Positions 38,612 to 47,277 of a stretch of DNA of 64,000 nucleotides are shown here, piece by piece. Both the position numbers and the translations under genes were made by a program. This DNA is from Ferrovibrio sp. (lineage in GTDB: Bacteria > Pseudomonadota > Alphaproteobacteria > Ferrovibrionales > Ferrovibrionaceae). The stretch is taken from positions 180,596 to 244,595 of the forward strand of contig NZ_JAHBYG010000001.1 of NCBI RefSeq assembly GCF_019636075.1, read 5' to 3'. The notes below the pieces were generated by a model that saw nothing but the letters and a program-made list of their open reading frames with translations, made no database searches and was not told the origin of the DNA. Positions within the stretch are counted from its first letter, which is position 1; each line of letters starts with the position of its first letter.

Positions 38612-39334
38612 ATGCGCCGCTTCACGCTTGCCTTGTTGGTTGCCCTGCTCGCGCCGCTGCCGGCCCTGGCGCAAAGCCTGATCGTGCTGGAATCCAGCTT
38701 GCCCAACTATGCGCTGGGCGCTGAAGTATCGGCCGATGCGGCGCTCAACCTGCCGGATAAATCGCGCCTTGTGCTGGTGGCGGAAGATGGCCGCAGTGTG
38801 GTGTTGACCGGCCCGTTCCAGGGCAATGCGAAGTCGAAGATGGCTGCGGGCGGCGGCGGCAACAAGGCTTTCAGCACCGCGCTGGCCAGCCTGGTGCGCA
38901 GCGCGCAGGAAGAAACCAGCTCGGTGGGTGCGGTGCGTGCCGCCGGCATCGGCACGCGCGACGAAGCGCTGATGGTCAATCTGTCGGAGAGCGGCGATTA
39001 CTGTGTGGCCGAGCCCGCCAAGCTGATGATCACGCGCTACAAGCACGAAACCGCGCCCAAGATCAGCATCACCGTGGTGGCCGATAGCAGCGAAGTGGAG
39101 ATCGTCTGGCCCAGCGGCACCGACCGCACCGCCTGGCCGATCCCGGCCAAGGTGGAGGATGGCGCCAGGTTCATCGTCAGCCAGGATGGCAAGGATAGCC
39201 GCACGCTGATCACCTTGGTGAAGGTGTCTGGCAATTATCCCACCGTGGCCCACGAGGCGGTGGAGATGGCCAATGCCGGCTGTGCCGAGCAGGCCCGCAT
39301 GCTGCTGGCGCTCATGCGCCGTCAGGCGAAATAG
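38612..39334 (+). CDS. Exported protein with FecR-like beta segment, unknown function
   Basis: 240 residues, 2 bp after the cyclase. Signal peptide 1-20 (cleavage near ALA-QS). The segment about 25-75, with YALGAEVSADAALNLPDKSRLVLVAEDGRSVVLTGPFQG, looks like the beta-strand pattern of FecR-type domains, which often accompany CHASE2 cyclases. A Gly-rich hinge and a second beta-rich half follow (Cys in GDYCVAEPA and NAGCAEQ may pair). No enzyme motif. I infer it is a periplasmic partner of the CHASE2 sensor or of the caspase-like protein. Confidence 0.6.
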   Translation: MRRFTLALLVALLAPLPALAQSLIVLESSLPNYALGAEVSADAALNLPDKSRLVLVAEDGRSVVLTGPFQGNAKSKMAAGGGGNKAFSTALASLVRSAQEETSSVGAVRAAGIGTRDEALMVNLSESGDYCVAEPAKLMITRYKHETAPKISITVVADSSEVEIVWPSGTDRTAWPIPAKVEDGARFIVSQDGKDSRTLITLVKVSGNYPTVAHEAVEMANAGCAEQARMLLALMRRQAK

Positions 39335-39364
39335 AACAAGGCGCCGCCGTCAGGCGAAATAGAA
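39317..39364. repeat. 20-bp direct repeat spanning the stop codon of the exported protein gene
   Basis: CGCCGTCAGGCGAAATAGAA occurs at 39317-39336 and 39345-39364, a 28-bp period. The first copy contains the TAG stop of the upstream gene; the second duplicates that end in the spacer before the convergent monooxygenase. It looks like a recent local duplication. Confidence 0.75.
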
Positions 39365-39374
39365 TACAGGGCGC

Positions 39375-40559
39375 TCAGGCCGCCTTGCGGCCATGGCCAT
39401 ACAGCCATTCCAGGCTGATATGAAAATCCTCGCCGGATTTGGCTTGCAGCCAGGCATTGCGGGCCATGCGGCGCGGGCCATCGGGGTGATACACGTATTC
39501 GCCCATGGCGCGCGATGCCAGTTGCAGCCGCGTGGTGCGCGGCAGGCGGGCCTGGCGATAGGCTTCCAGCGCAGCCGTCATGTCGTCCGGTCGGGCGGCC
39601 AGTTGCTCGCCCAGGCAGACCGCATCTTCCAGCGCCATACAGGCGCCTTGCGCCATGTATTGCAGCATCGGATGCGCGGCATCGCCCAGCAGGGCCACGC
39701 GGCCATCGCACCAGCCTTCCTGCGGTTCGCGGTCGCACAGCACCCAGCGTTTCCAGCTATCGGCGGCATGGATGATGCGCTGCGCACGCGGCACCACATG
39801 GGCGAAAGCCTGATGCACAAGTTCGGTGGGCACAGGCTCGCCGGCCACCGCTTCGGTGGCGCCGCTATGCACCGTGGCAACCAGGTTGAACACCTTCCAG
39901 CCCTGCAAGGGGTAATGCACGATATGGCATTTCGGCCCGGCCCAGAGCGTGGCGGCATTCCAGCGCAATTCTTCGGGCATCTGCTCGGTGGGGATCACCG
40001 AGCGGAAGGTGGTATGGCCGGAAACCATAGGCGGCCCATCCTTCAGCATTTGTGCACGGATCGCCGAATGCAGGCCATCGGCGCCGATCAGGGCAATGCC
40101 CTCCAGCGTTTCGCCATTGGTCAGGGTGGCGCGCACTCCGCCGGCATCCTGGCTGTAGGATTGCACACGCGCGCTGGTGCGCAGGGTTACCTTGGCATCC
40201 TTACGGCAGGCTTCCAGCAGGGCGCTATGCAGATCGGCGCGGTGGATCACCGCATAAGGATTGCGAAACCGTTTGCGGAAGGGTTCGTCCAGCGGCACCA
40301 CGCAAACCTGCTCGTCGGTGCTGGCATCCATCAGCACCAGGCCATCGATGAATACCGCCTTGGCACGCACCAACTCGCCCACGCCCAAGGCATCCATGGC
40401 ATGGAAGGCATTGGGCCCGATCTGGATGCCGGCGCCGATTTCGCCCAGGCTGGGGGCTTGTTCCAGTACAGTGACGGAAAAGCCCTGGCGGGAGAGCGAA
40501 AGCGCTGCGGCCAAGCCGCCGATGCCGCCGCCGGAAATCAGAATGGTCTGCGTGGTCAT
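39375..40559 (-). CDS. FAD-dependent aromatic-type monooxygenase (3-hydroxybenzoate 6-hydroxylase/salicylate hydroxylase class)
   Basis: 394 residues of a group A flavoprotein hydroxylase. The Rossmann fingerprint is GGGIGGLAAALSLSRQG near residue 10, the DG-type motif is LIGADGLHSAIR, and GDAAHPMLQYMAQGACMALEDA is the second FAD motif. IHRADLHSALLEAC is characteristic of 3-hydroxybenzoate 6-hydroxylase and salicylate hydroxylase relatives. It uses NAD(P)H and O2 to hydroxylate a ring, most likely para or ipso to OH. No gentisate or catechol dioxygenase is nearby, so the exact substrate is uncertain. It follows the FAD oxidoreductase gene by 23 bp on the same strand. Confidence 0.82.
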   Translation of the reverse strand: MTTQTILISGGGIGGLAAALSLSRQGFSVTVLEQAPSLGEIGAGIQIGPNAFHAMDALGVGELVRAKAVFIDGLVLMDASTDEQVCVVPLDEPFRKRFRNPYAVIHRADLHSALLEACRKDAKVTLRTSARVQSYSQDAGGVRATLTNGETLEGIALIGADGLHSAIRAQMLKDGPPMVSGHTTFRSVIPTEQMPEELRWNAATLWAGPKCHIVHYPLQGWKVFNLVATVHSGATEAVAGEPVPTELVHQAFAHVVPRAQRIIHAADSWKRWVLCDREPQEGWCDGRVALLGDAAHPMLQYMAQGACMALEDAVCLGEQLAARPDDMTAALEAYRQARLPRTTRLQLASRAMGEYVYHPDGPRRMARNAWLQAKSGEDFHISLEWLYGHGRKAA

Positions 40560-40582
40560 GTCGCGTTACCGGGTGTTGAGGT

Positions 40583-41956
40583 TCAAACGATCTTGCCGGG
40601 ATTCAGCAGCCCGGCCGGGTCCAGAGCAGCCTTCACCGCGCGCATGATCGCTATTTCGGTTTCGCTGCGGGTGATCTGCAAATAGGGCTTTTTGTCCACG
40701 CCGATGCCATGCTCGGCGGAAACCGAGCCACGGAAAGCGGCCAGAGGGCCATAAACCAGCTTGTTCACCGCAGGCTTGTCGGCCGCCGTGCCGCAACTCA
40801 ATGCGATATGCAGGTTGCCATCGCCCAGATGGCCGTAGCTGATCACGGTGGGCTTCGGGCTGGGCCAGCGCGCCTCCAGTTCGGCCCGCAGATTGTTCAC
40901 ATAGCCTTCCATCTCGGGGATCGGCAGGCTGATGTCGTAAACGAATAGCGGCGACAGGGTGAGCAGGTAATGCACGTCGTCGCGGATGCGCCAAAGCTGC
41001 ACACGCTCGGCCTCTGAACGTGCCAGCACCGCATCCTCGATCCAGCCATGCTCCATGGCTTTTTCCAGCATCGCCTCGAAGGCGGCATCGTCCGTCTCGG
41101 GATCGGCGCCTTCGCATTCCACCAGCACATAAAACGGGAAAGTCTGCGGCAGCGGCGGCTTGTGGCGGCCTTCGGCGGTGAGCAGCAGGTAATAATCCAG
41201 CCACATCACTTCATACGACGAAAGATTGCCGCCCGAGGCGGCGCGGAAATAGCCCAGCATGTCGGTCACGGCGGCAAAGCTGCTGCAGGCGGCCAGCACG
41301 GTCTGGCGCGAACGCGGCGCCGGCTGCAGCCGCAGGATAGCGCGGGTGACGATGCCCAGCGTGCCTTCGGTGCCGATGAAAAGCTGCTTGATATCCAGCC
41401 CGGTATTGTTTTTCAGAATCTTGAACATCGACGAGACGATCTCGCCATTGGGCAGCACGGCTTCCAGGCCGAGAACCATCTCGCGCGTCATGCCATAGCG
41501 CAGCACCTTGTTGCCGCCGGCATTGGTGGCGATGTTGCCGCCGATGGTGGCCGAGCCGCGTGCGCCGAGATCCAGCGGAAACAGCAGGCCCTCCGCCTCG
41601 GCGGCTTCCTGGATCGCCTGCAAGGGCACGCCGGCCTGCACGGTCATGGTCTGGGCGATGGGGTCGATTTCCTCGATGGCGGTCATGCGCTCCAGCGACA
41701 GGGCGATTTCATGCGGACCCACCAGGCTGCCGCCTACCAGGCCGGTCATGCCCGCGCGCGGCACCACCGGCACCCCGGCTTCATGGCAAAGCCGCATCAC
41801 CAGGGCCACCTCCTCGGTGGTTTTCGGCCGCACGATGGCCATGGCCTCGCAACCGCTCTTGACAATACGCGAAACCGGGCGAGCCTTAACATCCTCGCCG
41901 GTCAGTATCGCCGCATCGCCCAGGCGGCTGCGGATCGTGTCAACAACTGGATGCAT
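40583..41956 (-). CDS. FAD-binding oxidoreductase (GlcD / D-lactate dehydrogenase family)
   Basis: 457 residues from MHPVVDTIRSRLG with GGAGGAAAC directly before the ATG. The PCMH FAD-binding domain has PRAGMTGLVGGS, GGNIATNAGGNKVLRYG and GTEGTLGIVTRA. The C-terminal FAD-oxidase domain has SYGHLGDGNLHI and GSVSAEHGIGVDKKPYL, with the metal and catalytic His typical of 2-hydroxyacid dehydrogenases. It should oxidise a D-2-hydroxyacid to the 2-oxo acid. The much longer frame upstream is the shadow of the RraA gene. Promoter shared with RraA; the MarR-type site lies 34 bp upstream. Confidence 0.88.
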   Translation of the reverse strand: MHPVVDTIRSRLGDAAILTGEDVKARPVSRIVKSGCEAMAIVRPKTTEEVALVMRLCHEAGVPVVPRAGMTGLVGGSLVGPHEIALSLERMTAIEEIDPIAQTMTVQAGVPLQAIQEAAEAEGLLFPLDLGARGSATIGGNIATNAGGNKVLRYGMTREMVLGLEAVLPNGEIVSSMFKILKNNTGLDIKQLFIGTEGTLGIVTRAILRLQPAPRSRQTVLAACSSFAAVTDMLGYFRAASGGNLSSYEVMWLDYYLLLTAEGRHKPPLPQTFPFYVLVECEGADPETDDAAFEAMLEKAMEHGWIEDAVLARSEAERVQLWRIRDDVHYLLTLSPLFVYDISLPIPEMEGYVNNLRAELEARWPSPKPTVISYGHLGDGNLHIALSCGTAADKPAVNKLVYGPLAAFRGSVSAEHGIGVDKKPYLQITRSETEIAIMRAVKAALDPAGLLNPGKIV

Positions 41957-41989
41957 GTTTCCTCCGAACGGGGCGGATCGTGGCGTCCG

Positions 41990-42008
41990 ATTAGGTCGCA
42001 TACTAACT
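41990..42008. promoter_or_regulatory. Shared 19-bp operator, site A (divergent FAD oxidase / RraA promoter)
   Basis: On the minus strand the sequence is AGTTAGTATGCGACCTAAT. It matches the consensus AGTTAGTATG-N5-TAAT of sites B and C. The dyad is TTAGT-N6-CCTAA, one mismatch from TTAGT-N6-ACTAA. It lies between the starts of the FAD oxidoreductase (41956) and RraA (42071) genes. Confidence 0.7.
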
Positions 42009-42070
42009 TGTTTCAGCGCGGCCTTGCCAGTATTATCGCCGCCCAAAATCAGGGGCGCCAGGAGGAAATG

Positions 42071-42796
42071 ATGTCTCAGCCCGATCAGGTCCAAAGCGTG
42101 CCGGCCGATCTGTTGGCCCGCCTGGCCGAATTCGATACACCAACGATTTGCAATGCGCTGGAACTGATCGCGCCCGAGCGCCGTGCCGTGGGCTTCACCA
42201 CCGAGCCGCTGCTCTGCCTCTATCCCGATCTCAAGCCGATGGTGGGCTATGCCCGCACCGCCACCATGCGTTCGATCCAGCCGCAGCGGATTCCGCCGGA
42301 TCAGATCGGGCCGCGCACCATGGCTTATTACGAATATATCGCCGATGGCGGGCCGCGTCCCTCGATCTGCGTCATCCAGGATCTGGATGGGGCACGGGCC
42401 GGCTTCGGGTCGTTTTGGGGCGAGGTGAACACCAATATCCACAAGGGCCTGGGCTGTCTGGGCGTGGTCACCGATGGCAGCGTGCGCGATGTGGATACCA
42501 ATGCGCCGGGTTTCCAGATGCTGTGCAGCATGGTGGTGCCCTCGCATGCGCATTATCACATCGTCGATTTCGGCGGCACGGTCAGCGTGGCGGGCCTGTA
42601 TATCAATCATGGCGACCTGCTGCATGCCGATCGCCATGGCACGGTGATCATCCCGGCCGAACATGCTGCCAAAATTCCCGAAATGGCGGAAACCCTCGCA
42701 AAGCGCGAAGCGGTGCTGATCGCGGCGGCCAGGCAGCCGGATTTCAGCATCGCCATGCTGCGCAAGGCCATCGGCGATGCCCGCAATATCCATTGA
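42071..42796 (+). CDS. RraA family protein (HMG/CHA-type aldolase fold)
   Basis: 241 residues. GGAGG stands 5 bases before this ATG; the ATG three bases earlier is too close to it. Family signatures: FDTPTICNALE, GYARTATMR, GLGCLGVVTDGSVRDVD (the metal/pyruvate-binding G-x-R-D) and GDLLHADRHGTVIIP. Proteins of this fold are either class II aldolases of 4-hydroxy-4-methyl-2-oxoglutarate/4-carboxy-4-hydroxy-2-oxoadipate, decarboxylases, or RNase E inhibitors. The catabolic neighbours favour an enzyme. It overlaps the next gene by 20 bp. Confidence 0.82.
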   Translation: MSQPDQVQSVPADLLARLAEFDTPTICNALELIAPERRAVGFTTEPLLCLYPDLKPMVGYARTATMRSIQPQRIPPDQIGPRTMAYYEYIADGGPRPSICVIQDLDGARAGFGSFWGEVNTNIHKGLGCLGVVTDGSVRDVDTNAPGFQMLCSMVVPSHAHYHIVDFGGTVSVAGLYINHGDLLHADRHGTVIIPAEHAAKIPEMAETLAKREAVLIAAARQPDFSIAMLRKAIGDARNIH

Positions 42797-43694
42797 GGCA
42801 ATCGACGCCCATCATCATATCTGGCAGCCCGGTGCCGGCCGCTATCCCTGGATGCAGGCCGGCAATAGCAAATTCATGGGCGACCCGGCGCCGGTCTGCA
42901 CGAATTACGAGATAGCCGATTTCCGTGCCGAGGCGGCGGGTGCAGGCGTAAGCCTGGCGGCCAGCGTGCATTTGCAATGCGGCCGCGATATCGCCGATCC
43001 GCTGGTGGAAACCGCCTGGGTGCAGCAGCAGGCCGATGCTGCCGGCCATGCCATCGCCATCGTCGGTTATGGCAATCCGGCATTGCCGGCATTCGATGCC
43101 CTGCTGGATGGCCATGCCGCCCATGCCGGCTTTCGCGGCATTCGCCATATGCTCAATTGGGGCGAGACGGATCGCTACCGGCTCTGCGACCGGGGCGATT
43201 ACATGCAGGATGCCGCCTGGCTTGCCGGGCTGAAGCGCCTGGCCGCGCGTGGCTTGAGTTTCGATCTGCAGGTGAATGCCTGGCAGTTGGAAGAAGCAGC
43301 AGCCATGGCGCGCGCGCTGCCGGAATTGCGCATCATCCTCAACCATGCCGGCACGCCGTTCGAATACCGCGATGCGGGTTTTCATGTCTGGCAGCGCGGT
43401 ATGGCCGCCCTGGCGGCCAGCCCCAATGTCGCGGCCAAATTCTCCGGCCTCGGCATGGTTGATCCGGCCTGGGATGCAAACAGCGTGCGGCCGCTATTCG
43501 ATTTCATGCTGGAAAAATTCGGCCCCGATCGGCTGATGTTTGCTTCCAATTTTCCCATCGACCGGCTCTATGGCAGCTATGGCCGGGTTTATGATGCTTA
43601 TCGCCGCTTGGCCGCCGATCTCAGCCCGGCCGAACAGCGGGCACTGTTTTTCGATACCGCGCAGGCGATTTACCGCCCGGCGCGCAAAGCATAG
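42777..43694 (+). CDS. Amidohydrolase-fold lactonase (L-fuconolactonase / PDC-hydrolase type, COG3618)
   Basis: 305 residues of the metal-poor amidohydrolase TIM barrel. The opening IDAHHHIWQPGAGRYPW supplies the HxH pair, LILNHAG-like IILNHAGTPFEYR the strand-6 His, and ASNFPIDRLYGSY the catalytic Asp near the C-terminus. This group hydrolyses sugar lactones (fucono-, rhamnono-lactone) or 2-pyrone-4,6-dicarboxylate. The overlap with RraA and the SDR behind it suggest a three-step route of oxidation, lactone opening and aldol cleavage. Confidence 0.82.
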   Translation: MPAISIEAIDAHHHIWQPGAGRYPWMQAGNSKFMGDPAPVCTNYEIADFRAEAAGAGVSLAASVHLQCGRDIADPLVETAWVQQQADAAGHAIAIVGYGNPALPAFDALLDGHAAHAGFRGIRHMLNWGETDRYRLCDRGDYMQDAAWLAGLKRLAARGLSFDLQVNAWQLEEAAAMARALPELRIILNHAGTPFEYRDAGFHVWQRGMAALAASPNVAAKFSGLGMVDPAWDANSVRPLFDFMLEKFGPDRLMFASNFPIDRLYGSYGRVYDAYRRLAADLSPAEQRALFFDTAQAIYRPARKA

Positions 43695-43702
43695 AGAGAG
43701 CC

Positions 43703-44473
43703 ATGAGCAACAAGCGCGCGCATTATCCTTCGCTGGCAGGCCGTTCGGTTTTCATATCCGGCGGCGGCAGCGGCATCGGCGCCATGCTGGTGGAGTTTTT
43801 CGCCCGCCAGAAAGCGAAGGTCTGCTTCATCGATATCGCCGATGCGCCGGCCAAGGCACTTTGCGCGCAACTGATCGAACAGGGCTTGCCGGCGCCGCTC
43901 TATATCCGTTGCGACGTCACCGATATCGCCGCGCTGCAGGCTGCCATCGCGCAGGCGGCGCAGCGCCATGGCGCCATCGATGTGCTGGTGAACAACGCCG
44001 CCTATGACGAACGCCACAGCCTGGCGGATCTGACGCCGGAGCTTTGGCAATCGCTGATCGATGTGAATCTGCGCCATCATGCCTTCGCCATCCAGGCGGT
44101 GGCGCCTGGCATGCGGGCGCGCAAATCCGGCAGCATCATCAATCTTTCATCCATCACCTGGCTGAAAGGCACGCCGGGCCTGCCGGTCTATGTCACGGCC
44201 AAGGCCGGCATCGTGGGGCTTACCAAGGCGATGGCGCGCGAATTGGGCGGCGATGGCATCCGCGTGAATGCCGTGCTGCCGGGCTGGATCATGACCCAGC
44301 GGCAGATCGAGAAATGGCTCACACCAGAGGCCGAAGTGATGCTGATGCGCAATCAGGCATTGAAGGAAAAGCTTTATCCCGAGGATGTGGCCGCGATGGT
44401 GCTGTTCCTCGCTGCCGAGGATAGCCGGTTGATCAGCGGCCAGAGCTTCAACGTGGATGGCGGCGCCACCTGA
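43703..44473 (+). CDS. Short-chain dehydrogenase/reductase (cluster SDR 1)
   Basis: 256 residues, classical SDR. Cofactor loop SGGGSGIG, CDVTD adenine pocket, LVNNAAYDERH, catalytic Ser in NLSSITW and Tyr-Lys in YVTAK. The C-terminal RLISGQSFNVDGGAT is standard. Together with the lactonase it resembles sugar dehydrogenase (for example L-fucose or D-xylose type) partners. It follows the lactonase by 8 bp and ends 6 bp before the converging ABC operon. Confidence 0.88.
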   Translation: MSNKRAHYPSLAGRSVFISGGGSGIGAMLVEFFARQKAKVCFIDIADAPAKALCAQLIEQGLPAPLYIRCDVTDIAALQAAIAQAAQRHGAIDVLVNNAAYDERHSLADLTPELWQSLIDVNLRHHAFAIQAVAPGMRARKSGSIINLSSITWLKGTPGLPVYVTAKAGIVGLTKAMARELGGDGIRVNAVLPGWIMTQRQIEKWLTPEAEVMLMRNQALKEKLYPEDVAAMVLFLAAEDSRLISGQSFNVDGGAT

Positions 44474-44479
44474 CCCTGT

Positions 44480-45454
44480 TCACACTGCGTGATGGCAGCT
44501 TACTTCGCGGCCATCCAGCATCCGCGGTTCCGGCGCCTGCTGCTTGCACAAGGCGGTGGCCTTGGGGCAGCGCGGATGGAAAGCGCAGCCCGGCGGCGGT
44601 GCGGATGGATTGGGCAGGTCGCCCTGGATATCGGCGGCGCGGCGGCGCTGCTGCGGGTCGGGATCGGGGATCGCCGCCAGCAGGGCTTCCGTGTAGGGAT
44701 GCTTGGGCGCGTTGAAGATGGTTTCCACCGCGCCCTGTTCCACGATGCGGCCGAGATAGACGATGGCTACGCGGTCGCAAACATGTTCGATGATCGCCAG
44801 ATCGTGTGAGATCACGATATAGCTGAGGCCGAATTCGGCGCGCAGGTCGGCCATCAGATTCAAAATCTGTGCGCGCACCGAAACATCCAGCGCGCTCACC
44901 GGCTCGTCGGCCAGAACCAGTTTGGGATTCAGCGCCAGGGCGCGGGCGATGCCGATGCGTTGGCGCTGGCCGCCGGAAAACTGATGCGGATATTGCCGGG
45001 CCTGGGCCGCCGTAAGGCCCACCTTCTCCAGCAGCGCGATGGCGCGTTCATCGGCCTGTTTGCGCGGCAGGTCGGTCAATGCATCCAGCGGTTCGCGCAC
45101 CAGCTCGAAGGCCCGCATGCGCGGATCCAGCGAGGCATAAGGATCCTGAAACACGAATTGCATGTCGCGGCGTGCCTCGCGCAGGGCACGGCCCTTGGCA
45201 TGGGTGATATCCCGGCCATTCAATTTGATGCTGCCGCCGGTCGGCTCCAGCAGGCGCAGAATGCAGCGGGCCAGCGTGGTTTTGCCGCAGCCGCTTTCGC
45301 CCACGATGCCCAGCGTCTCGCCTTGCCGTAGCCGGATATTGATGCCGTTCACGGCATGCACATGGCGTTTGGGCTTGAACGGCGCGGAGCGCAGCGCAAA
45401 ACGCATGGAAAGGTCGGTCACTTCCAGCAGCATGTCGTCTTTCCCGCCGCTCAT
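44480..45454 (-). CDS. Peptide/opine-type ABC importer ATPase (DppF/OppF-like)
   Basis: 324 residues from MSGGKDD, start inside the upstream stop (ATGA), with GGGAGGG upstream. Walker A GESGCGKTT, signature FSGGQRQRIGIARALA, Walker B LVLADEPVSALD and the H-loop VISHD are intact. The C-terminal oligopeptide-transporter extension carries the CAFHPRCPKATALC cysteines. Last gene of the five-gene importer. Confidence 0.93.
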   Translation of the reverse strand: MSGGKDDMLLEVTDLSMRFALRSAPFKPKRHVHAVNGINIRLRQGETLGIVGESGCGKTTLARCILRLLEPTGGSIKLNGRDITHAKGRALREARRDMQFVFQDPYASLDPRMRAFELVREPLDALTDLPRKQADERAIALLEKVGLTAAQARQYPHQFSGGQRQRIGIARALALNPKLVLADEPVSALDVSVRAQILNLMADLRAEFGLSYIVISHDLAIIEHVCDRVAIVYLGRIVEQGAVETIFNAPKHPYTEALLAAIPDPDPQQRRRAADIQGDLPNPSAPPPGCAFHPRCPKATALCKQQAPEPRMLDGREVSCHHAV

Positions 45455-46434
45455 GCCGGGCCCTCCCAATAGCAGGCAGCATCATGCCCCGGTCCGCGCT
45501 CGCGCATCGGCGGCATCTGCTGTTCGCATTGCGGCATGCTATGGCTACAGCGGCCGGCGAAGCGACAGCCCTGGGTTACTTGCGCAATGCTGGGCACGCT
45601 GCCGGGAATCTCTTGCAGTCGCGTGCGCTTTTCGCCGGGCTTGCGATGCCGAAGCCGCGGCACCGATCCCAGCAGGCCGATGGTGTAGGGATGTTTCGGC
45701 GTGGCGAAAACCTGCGCCGTTGGCCCGGTCTCCACGATGCGGCCGCCATACATCACCGCCACGCGATCGGTATATTGCGCCACGATGCCGATATCATGGG
45801 TGATCAGCAGCACGCCAAGGCCGAGTTCGCGGCGCAACCGGTCGATCAGGTTCAGCACCTGGGCCTGGATGGTCACATCCAGCGCGGTGGTTGGCTCATC
45901 GGCGATCAGCAGATCCGGCGTATAGGCCAAGGCCATGGCAATCATGGCGCGCTGGCGCATGCCGCCGCTGATTTCATGCGGATAGCGGCGCAGTACGCCT
46001 TCGGGATCCGGGATATGCACCAGGCGCAGCAATTCCAAAACACGCTGGTGATTCTTGCGCGTATCGCTGTCGCCATGCGCCACGAAGGCTTCGGATATCT
46101 GGTCGCCGATCGTGTAGCAGGGATTCAGCGCCGAAAGCGGCTCCTGGAAGATCATCGACAAGCGCTTGCCGCGCAGGGCGCGCAGCGCGGCGGCCGGCAG
46201 GGCGGTGAGATCGGTGTTGTCGAACAGGATATTGCCGCCGGTGACGCGACCCACCTGGTTGTCGACCAGGCCCATCACGGAAAGTGCGGTGACGCTCTTG
46301 CCCGAGCCGCTTTCGCCCACCAGGCCCAATATCTCGCCGCGCTGCACGGCAAAGCTCACATCGTTCACCGCCCGGCGCGGGCCGGCCGGGGTGGTGAATT
46401 CGGTAACGAGGTTTCTTACGTCCAGCAAAGCCAT
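45451..46434 (-). CDS. Peptide-type ABC importer ATPase (DppD/OppD-like)
   Basis: 327 residues from [10 protein letters not shown]. Walker [11 protein letters not shown]-loop [10 protein letters not shown], signature [16 protein letters not shown], Walker [14 protein letters not shown]-loop ITHD, and the C-terminal [14 protein letters not shown]ys-rich extension. It pairs with DppF in the ATPase heterodimer. The gap to the upstream permease is 7 bp. Confidence 0.93.
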   Translation of the reverse strand: MALLDVRNLVTEFTTPAGPRRAVNDVSFAVQRGEILGLVGESGSGKSVTALSVMGLVDNQVGRVTGGNILFDNTDLTALPAAALRALRGKRLSMIFQEPLSALNPCYTIGDQISEAFVAHGDSDTRKNHQRVLELLRLVHIPDPEGVLRRYPHEISGGMRQRAMIAMALAYTPDLLIADEPTTALDVTIQAQVLNLIDRLRRELGLGVLLITHDIGIVAQYTDRVAVMYGGRIVETGPTAQVFATPKHPYTIGLLGSVPRLRHRKPGEKRTRLQEIPGSVPSIAQVTQGCRFAGRCSHSMPQCEQQMPPMRERGPGHDAACYWEGPA

Positions 46435-46441
46435 GGCGCGC

Positions 46442-47275
46442 TCAATTATGCAGGCCGCGCAGGCGCGGATCGAGGATGTCGCGCAGGGCATCGCCCAGCA
46501 GGTTGAAGCCCACCAGCGTCAAGGTCAGCATCAGGCCGGGGAAGGTGGTCAGCCAGGGCGCGCCCAGAATGTTGTTGCGGCCATCCGCCAGCATGTTGCC
46601 CCAGGAGGGTTCAGGCGGCGTTACGCCAACGCCCAGGAAAGACAGCCCGGCTTCCACCAGGATGGCATTGGCCATGAAGACCGTGCAGGTAACGATGATC
46701 TGCGCCGTGGCATTGGGCAGCACATGGCGCAGAATGATGGTGAAGGGCCGCTGGCCGCAGGCGCGGGCGGCTTCCACGTAATCCAACTCGCGCAAGGCCA
46801 TCGCCTCGCCGCGCACCACGCGGGCAAAACGCGGCACGAACAGCAGGCTGATGGTGAGGATCAGGTTGATCAGGCTGGGGCCCAGGGCGGCCACCATCGC
46901 CAGCGCCAGCACCACGATGGGAAAGCTGAGCAGCACATCCACCGGCCGCATCAGCACGGCATCCACCCAGCCGCGAAAGTAACCGGCCGTCACGCCGATC
47001 AGGCTGCCGATCACGCAGCCGATGAACACGCTGGCAAAGCCGATCAGCAGCGAAGGCCGGGCGCCCCAGATCATGCGCGACAGCACATCGCGGCCGAAGA
47101 AATCCGTGCCCAGCCAATACTCCGCCGATGGCGCCTGGTTGGAGGCCACCGGATCTATCGCCAGCGGATCGTAAGGCGCGATCCAGGGCGCAAACAGCGC
47201 CAGCAGCACCATGCTGCCCACCAGCACCAGGCCGGTCAGCGCTTTCGGGCTTTTCAATATGCGCGAGAAAACCAT
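46442..47275 (-). CDS. Peptide-type ABC importer permease (DppC-like)
   Basis: 277 residues with about six membrane segments. WLGTDFFGRDVLSRMIWGARPSLLIG is the usual periplasmic-to-membrane start of DppC. The EAA loop is EAARACGQRPFTIILRHVLPN. LSFLGVGVTPPEPSWGNML is characteristic. Starts 2 bp after the DppB stop. Confidence 0.93.
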   Translation of the reverse strand: MVFSRILKSPKALTGLVLVGSMVLLALFAPWIAPYDPLAIDPVASNQAPSAEYWLGTDFFGRDVLSRMIWGARPSLLIGFASVFIGCVIGSLIGVTAGYFRGWVDAVLMRPVDVLLSFPIVVLALAMVAALGPSLINLILTISLLFVPRFARVVRGEAMALRELDYVEAARACGQRPFTIILRHVLPNATAQIIVTCTVFMANAILVEAGLSFLGVGVTPPEPSWGNMLADGRNNILGAPWLTTFPGLMLTLTLVGFNLLGDALRDILDPRLRGLHN

Positions 47276-47277
47276 GG

